Part shown: positions 58,653-62,838 of the stretch, in pieces
Layout of the letters: each line of letters starts with the position of its first letter
How positions within the stretch are numbered: the stretch's first letter is position 1
From: Alphaproteobacteria bacterium
GTDB taxonomy: Bacteria; Pseudomonadota; Alphaproteobacteria; RF32; CAG-239
Assembly: GCA_017939155.1 (NCBI GenBank)
Contig: JAGAZZ010000014.1
Span: 1-62,838 of the forward strand
Reading direction: 5' to 3'
DNA length: 62,838 nucleotides
Position numbers and translations under genes: made by a program
The notes under the pieces: model-generated
What the model was told of the DNA's origin: nothing
Seen by the model: only the letters and a program-made list of their open reading frames with translations
Databases searched by the model: none

Positions 58653-59915
58653 ATGCAAGTGTTAAAAAAGATAGCTCTGTTTTTTCTTGTTTTCGGTCTT
58701 GTTAGCTGTAATTCCAGCCTGACGGATAATCGTATTAAATTGCAAGACCAACGTTATGAAGTGGTCGATTATGATACGATAAACAATTCTATGGCAACAG
58801 AAAATACCTTGAATGTCGGAGTCTTGCTCCCGTTGAGCGGTAAAGCTTCCGATATAGGTCAAGGAATGCAAAATGCTATGTTTATGGCTTTGGATGATTT
58901 GAAAAATAATCGTTTAATGCTGAAATTTTATGATACGAAAAGCACTGAAGCAGGGGCAACACAGGCCGCACAAAAAGCTATTGATGAAGGTGCTGAGCTA
59001 ATTTTGGGACCGCTTATGGGCGAAGAGGTTAAAGCAATGGCAAATATTGCCTTATCCGAGGATGTTCCGGTTGTTTCTTTCACAACCTCGCCGCAGGTTT
59101 TGCAAAAAGGAATTTACAGTATCGGCTTGTTAAACGGAGAGCAAATAGACCGTGCCGTTTCGTATGCCGTCTCACAAAATAAAACCCGTATGGCAATGCT
59201 TGTTCCTGATAATAACAGCGGTTTAAATATCGTTAAATCAGCGATTATGTCTGCAGAAGCTAATAATATGAAGTTAGTAAAAGTCGCGTTTTATAATCCC
59301 AACCGGATGGACTTCTCCTCAATTGTAAAAGAGCTGTCCTCAAATCCTGATTTCGATACGGTGTTGATTGCTGACAATGGTAATCGCTTAAAATCAATAG
59401 CCTCAATGTTTGCCTACAATGACATTATGTATCCTGATGTCTTGTTTATGGGAACATCAGCTTGGGATAATACCAATTTAAGCAAAGAAACGATTTTGTA
59501 TCACAGTGTTTATCCGATGGTGTCAAAAAGCTACGGCGCCTATTTTGCCGATAAATATAAAAAGACCTTTGCTGAGCAACCTAAAACAATTTACTCGTTT
59601 GCCTATGACAGCGTGCTGTTAGCTTCAATTCTGTCAGGTAAAAACAGGGATGACCTGAACGCCGGCATAACCGGAAAAAGCGGATTTATCGGTGTCAACG
59701 GCTTTTTCAAAATCTTGCCGACCGGTCAAAGCTTTCATAGCCTTGAAATGTTAGAAATAACCAAAGACGGCACCAAAGTCGTTTCTCCGGCAAACAAGAA
59801 AAATGCTGATTTTGCTGCAAAGGAAATAGATATTCGTTATATTCCGTATGACAATCTTCCTAAGTTCTATGGCAAAAGCAGTTCAGAAGTTTTGAGCTGG
59901 TTATACAATAATTAG
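58653..59915 (+). CDS. LpoA-like penicillin-binding protein activator lipoprotein
   Basis: 420 aa: lipoprotein signal with lipobox LVSC (Cys near residue 19), then a periplasmic-binding-protein fold of the Leu/Ile/Val type (VGVLLPLSGKASDIGQGMQN, LILGPLMGEEV, FTTSPQVL). E. coli LpoA activates PBP1A from the outer membrane; it carries an extra N-terminal helical domain that is missing here, as in alphaproteobacterial relatives. The rsmI-lpoA-yraN neighbourhood supports the call. TAGGAA precedes the ATG. Confidence 0.88.
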   Translation: MQVLKKIALFFLVFGLVSCNSSLTDNRIKLQDQRYEVVDYDTINNSMATENTLNVGVLLPLSGKASDIGQGMQNAMFMALDDLKNNRLMLKFYDTKSTEAGATQAAQKAIDEGAELILGPLMGEEVKAMANIALSEDVPVVSFTTSPQVLQKGIYSIGLLNGEQIDRAVSYAVSQNKTRMAMLVPDNNSGLNIVKSAIMSAEANNMKLVKVAFYNPNRMDFSSIVKELSSNPDFDTVLIADNGNRLKSIASMFAYNDIMYPDVLFMGTSAWDNTNLSKETILYHSVYPMVSKSYGAYFADKYKKTFAEQPKTIYSFAYDSVLLASILSGKNRDDLNAGITGKSGFIGVNGFFKILPTGQSFHSLEMLEITKDGTKVVSPANKKNADFAAKEIDIRYIPYDNLPKFYGKSSSEVLSWLYNN

Positions 59916-59935
59916 GGTTAATTGCAATTTTTAAC

Positions 59936-59966
59936 TTGCAAAATACTCTGATTTGCGCAATATAAA
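59936..59966 (+). promoter_or_regulatory. Candidate promoter of ffs
   Basis: TTGCAA and TATAAA with a 19-base spacer (or AATATA with 17), ending about 14 bases before the SRP RNA. Spacing is not ideal. Confidence 0.35.
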
Positions 59967-59979
59967 CTCAGATTAATAT

Positions 59980-60065
59980 GAAGGGTGCGGGGTTGTTTTG
60001 CTGTAAACCCGGTCAGGTTCGGAAGAAAGCAGCCGTAGCAGTTAAAACGAGGTCTGCATCCCTTC
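59980..60065 (+). ncRNA. ffs: Signal recognition particle RNA (4.5S type)
   Basis: The conserved SRP apical loop is present (GGTCAGGTTCGGAAGAAAGC followed by AGCC), and the ends pair (GAAGGGTGC with GCATCCCTTC) to form the long hairpin. The RNA joins Ffh to target inner-membrane proteins. It lies 19 bases before dnaX, a common placement. Confidence 0.95.
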
Positions 60066-60084
60066 GCCTCAAAAGTTAACGGAA

Positions 60085-61764
60085 ATGGCAGAAGAAAGTA
60101 CAAACGAAAATCAATATGTTGTTTTAGCACGCAAGTATCGTCCGCAAAATTTTGAAGATTTGCTGGGGCAGGATGCTTTGGTGCAAACACTAACCAATGC
60201 CATTCAAAACAATCGTCTGCACCATGCCTATATTTTAACCGGAATTCGCGGAGTCGGTAAAACAACAACCGCAAGGCTCATCGCCCGTGCGCTTAACTGT
60301 ATCGGTCCGGATGGCAAAGGCGGACCGACTATTCATCCTTGCGGCGTGTGTGATAACTGCAAAGCCATAGCCGCCGGTCGGCACATGGATGTCATGGAGC
60401 TTGACGCCGCTTCGCATACCGGCGTTGATGATATTCGCGAATTGCTTGACAGCGCACGCTATGCGCCAACCAACGCTCGTTATAAAATTTATATCATAGA
60501 CGAAGTGCACATGCTCTCCAAAGGAGCGTTTAACGCGCTTTTAAAAACTTTAGAAGAACCGCCCGCACACGTCAAGTTTATTTTTGCCACCACGGAAATC
60601 AGAAAAGTTCCCGTGACGATTCTTTCACGCTGTCAGCGGTTTGATTTACAGCGCTTAACGGTTGAAACGCTAACGACGCTATTTACAAAAATCTTAAAAA
60701 ATGAGAATATTCCGGCAGAAGCCGAAGCTCTGGATATAATCGCCAAAGCGGCGGACGGTTCTGCGCGCGACGGTTTATCGTTGTTAGACCAGGCAATCGT
60801 GTTAAGCAATGCAAACGTAAAAACCGATGTTGTAAAAAAAATGCTGGGTTTGGCAGATAGAAGTCAAACACTTGCGTTATTTGAAAATCTTGTCAAAGGA
60901 CAAATGGAGTCCGTTCTTGAAATGGTTGCTTCGCAATATACCAACGGCGCAACCCCGATGATTGTTTTGCAGGATTTAATTAACATCACTCACGATATGG
61001 CAAAAATCAAAATTGTTCCATCATTGTTAGAAACAACAAGTTTTAGCGAAGTAGAAAAAAAGACTTTTTCATCTTTAAGCTCTGAGTGTTCGTTAGCGAT
61101 TCTTTCAAAGATTTGGCAAATGCTGATAAAAGGTGTCAGTGAGCTGAATTTGGCGCCATCTGCTGTTGACGCGTTGGAGATGATTTTGTTGCGTATAGCT
61201 TATTCCGCAGCACTTCCGACCCCGCTCGAGATTTTAAATGAAGTAAAAAAAAACTCTAATTTAATTTCTTCCACTCAGCAGACCGCTCCTGTTGAAAATG
61301 AAAAAAAAAATAATATAACAGCTTATCAAACGCTCAATTCAATAGAAGATTTACTTTCTTATTTGGAAAAAACTAAAAAAGCGCTGATAGAATATTCAAT
61401 CAAAAATGAAGTATGCTTCCAAAGTTTTTCCGACGGAAAAATTGCTATGACAATCAGCCCTAAAATCCATCAGGATTTTATTATGAATTTCCATAAACTC
61501 CTAACCGAGGCAACCGGTAAAAAGTGGGAAATTGAAATCATAAAAGGCGAGCTGGGCGAAACAATTGCGGATAAAGAGAAAACAGCAGTTGAAGCCAGCA
61601 AAAAAAATGTTGCAGAATATCCGTTAGTAAAAAAGATTCTTGAAGAATTTAAAGGCGCGAAAATAGAAACAATCGTGCGTAAAAATCTTCAGGAATTATC
61701 AGAAACCGAGCCGGATATTCCGGAAGAAACAATGCCCGTAACCTATTTTGATGAAGAGGAATAA
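60085..61764 (+). CDS. dnaX: DNA polymerase III subunits tau/gamma
   Basis: DnaX is the clamp-loader ATPase. The 559-aa protein has Walker A GIRGVGKTTT near residue 52, the zinc cluster including CGVCDNC, DEVHML and the LSRCQRFD sensor 1, then the variable tau tail. Two A-runs (A9 at 61245-61253, A10 at 61301-61310) lie right after the conserved ATPase/collar part; slippage at either leads to a stop within a few codons and a ~391- or ~409-aa gamma-like product. ybaB starts 3 bases after the stop. Confidence 0.97.
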   Translation: MAEESTNENQYVVLARKYRPQNFEDLLGQDALVQTLTNAIQNNRLHHAYILTGIRGVGKTTTARLIARALNCIGPDGKGGPTIHPCGVCDNCKAIAAGRHMDVMELDAASHTGVDDIRELLDSARYAPTNARYKIYIIDEVHMLSKGAFNALLKTLEEPPAHVKFIFATTEIRKVPVTILSRCQRFDLQRLTVETLTTLFTKILKNENIPAEAEALDIIAKAADGSARDGLSLLDQAIVLSNANVKTDVVKKMLGLADRSQTLALFENLVKGQMESVLEMVASQYTNGATPMIVLQDLINITHDMAKIKIVPSLLETTSFSEVEKKTFSSLSSECSLAILSKIWQMLIKGVSELNLAPSAVDALEMILLRIAYSAALPTPLEILNEVKKNSNLISSTQQTAPVENEKKNNITAYQTLNSIEDLLSYLEKTKKALIEYSIKNEVCFQSFSDGKIAMTISPKIHQDFIMNFHKLLTEATGKKWEIEIIKGELGETIADKEKTAVEASKKNVAEYPLVKKILEEFKGAKIETIVRKNLQELSETEPDIPEETMPVTYFDEEE

Positions 61765-61767
61765 ACA

Positions 61768-62088
61768 ATGTTAAACATCCAAGGATTAATGAAACAAGCG
61801 CAAGTTATGCAGAAAAAAATGCAGGAAGCACAAGAAAAATTGGCGCAAACCGAAGTCACCGGAACATCAGCCAACGGGCTTGTTGCCATTACCTTAAACG
61901 GTAAATCTGAGATGAAAAAAATCTCTTTGGATAAATCACTTGTGTCATCAGATGATGTTGAGATGCTTGAAGATTTAATTCAAGTTGCATATAACGACGC
62001 GCATTCAAAAGTGGAAGCTTTGGCTGAAGAAGGGATGAAAGCGGCAACCGGCGGTGTAAACTTAGGTGGCTTAAAACTTCCGCTTTAA
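61768..62088 (+). CDS. ybaB: Nucleoid-associated protein YbaB/EbfC family
   Basis: A 106-aa DNA-binding dimer protein with the family start (IQGLMKQAQVMQKKMQEAQ) and the Gly-rich end (GGVNLGGLKLPL). It lies in the conserved dnaX-ybaB-recR operon, 3 bases after dnaX and 8 before recR. Confidence 0.96.
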   Translation: MLNIQGLMKQAQVMQKKMQEAQEKLAQTEVTGTSANGLVAITLNGKSEMKKISLDKSLVSSDDVEMLEDLIQVAYNDAHSKVEALAEEGMKAATGGVNLGGLKLPL

Positions 62089-62096
62089 GGCTGAAA

Positions 62097-62690
62097 ATGT
62101 CAGAAAATTATATTGAGCAACTAATAAAAATTATCGCCAAGCTTCCCTCTTTAGGCACAAGGTCAGCAAGAAGGATTACATTAAGCCTGTTGAAAAAAAA
62201 GGAAACCCTAATCCCTCAGTTGATTACCGCCTTACAAGAAGTTGAGGAACACATCAAAGTCTGTGAAATCTGCGGGAATTATGATGTCGAAAGCCCGTGT
62301 GCAATCTGCGCTTCTGCCGCACGGGAAAGCGGGCTTTTGTGTATCGTTCAGGATATAAGCGATTTATGGGCCTTAGAACGCGGTGGATTGTATAAAGGAA
62401 AATATCATATCTTAGGCGGTGTCCTATCTGCTATTGAGGGGGTAACGCCGGATGATTTGAATATCGGCGCATTGCTCGCAAGAATTGAGAAAGAAGAAAT
62501 AAATGAGGTCATTTTGGCGCTCCCCGCCACAGTTGACGGGCAAATCACAATGCACTATATTTCCTCTCTCTTAAAAGATAAAAGTATCAAAATATCGGCT
62601 CTTGCCCAAGGCATTCCGGTTGGCGGTGAGTTGGATTATATGGATGACGGCACAATCAAACTGGCACTTGATATGCGAAAGCAACTCTAA
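62097..62690 (+). CDS. recR: Recombination protein RecR
   Basis: RecR works with RecF and RecO to load RecA at gaps. The 197-aa protein has the N-terminal helix-hairpin-helix region (LPSLGTRSARRI), the four-Cys zinc finger (CEICGNY and CAIC), the Toprim domain (CIVQDISDLWALE) and the C-terminal ALAQGIPVGGELDYMDDGT signature. Standard length. Confidence 0.98.
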   Translation: MSENYIEQLIKIIAKLPSLGTRSARRITLSLLKKKETLIPQLITALQEVEEHIKVCEICGNYDVESPCAICASAARESGLLCIVQDISDLWALERGGLYKGKYHILGGVLSAIEGVTPDDLNIGALLARIEKEEINEVILALPATVDGQITMHYISSLLKDKSIKISALAQGIPVGGELDYMDDGTIKLALDMRKQL

Positions 62691-62697
62691 AAAAATA

Positions 62698-62726
62698 TTG
62701 CGTTAACGCTTTTTTTATGCTATACT
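62698..62726 (+). promoter_or_regulatory. Candidate promoter after recR
   Basis: TTGCGT and TATACT with a 17-base spacer. The -35 overlaps a small GCG-TTAA-CGC hairpin followed by seven T that may end the recR transcript. A start codon with GAGG upstream follows at 62761. Confidence 0.4.
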
Positions 62727-62760
62727 ACCTATACTATAAACGAAAGTTGAGGTAAAAGGT

Positions 62761-62838
62761 ATGTTGTTAAACGTAGAAAATAGAAGATTAAAAACGGGAG
62801 GCGAAACGCTGAACCCCGCAGTTTTCTACACACACACA
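62761..62838 (+). CDS. Start of a gene cut by the window end
   Basis: ATG preceded by GAGGTAAAAGGT, open for 26 codons to the last base. The 26 residues resemble nothing I know, and the window ends in a CA dinucleotide run (encoding Thr-His repeats), which may be an assembly edge. It is only a probable gene. Confidence 0.35.
   Translation, partial: MLLNVENRRLKTGGETLNPAVFYTHT

Overview
The window is a gene-dense, AT-rich chromosomal segment of an alphaproteobacterium. Evidence for this: the order mutM - small exported protein - rpsT - dnaA, the dnaA-dnaN-recF and rpmH-rnpA-yidD-yidC-engB blocks, ffs-dnaX-ybaB-recR, rsmI facing an LpoA-like lipoprotein, and a TTAA-N7-TTAA (CtrA-type) box beside dnaA. 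TAA, TAG and TGA all end genes, so the standard bacterial code applies. The low GC, the autotransporter, the type IV secretion genes and a pilin-like protein with a GRSMIEM start fit a host-associated, possibly gut-dwelling lineage. That ecological reading is inference.

Region 1 (1-21555, + strand) is the distal part of a type IV secretion (T4SS) locus, cut by the left edge. It holds a coiled-coil protein (partial), a 1767-aa exported protein, virB8, a VirB7-size lipoprotein, a second virB8, a virB9 ending in a SPOR domain, two giant genes that together replace virB10, and virB11. The first giant (2092 aa) has the VirB10-type cytoplasmic tail and inner-membrane helix followed by roughly 110 copies of a 17-residue repeat. 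The second (1385 aa) has its own signal peptide, more of the same repeat, and the VirB10 C-terminal domain. VirB2, 3, 4, 6 and D4 are not in the window and may lie to the left. No relaxase, integrase or transposase is seen, so a fixed protein-export machine is more likely than a mobile conjugative one.

Region 2 (21552-34012) is the replication and membrane-insertion core: engB, yidC, yidD, rnpA and rpmH, then a polytopic membrane protein, a small unknown gene and gpsA on the other strand, then recF, dnaN, dnaA, rpsT, an exported protein and mutM. The AT-rich stretch 31783-32285 is the best candidate for the replication origin.

Region 3 (34013-49640) mixes repair and stress genes (J-domain protein, mfd, recG, recX, hslO) with surface and envelope genes: a 1199-aa autotransporter behind a 19-bp inverted repeat pair, an epimerase, a lipoprotein / small membrane protein / SPFH cluster, apaG and a stand-alone ManC-type cupin.

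Region 4 (49733-62838) holds ptsP, a RodZ-like protein, prfA, a small membrane protein, a candidate structured RNA with its own terminator just before a pilin-like gene, a Gfo/Idh/MocA oxidoreductase, truA, yraN, rsmI, an LpoA-like lipoprotein, the SRP RNA gene, dnaX, ybaB, recR and the start of one more gene. No tRNA, rRNA, CRISPR array or insertion sequence was seen.
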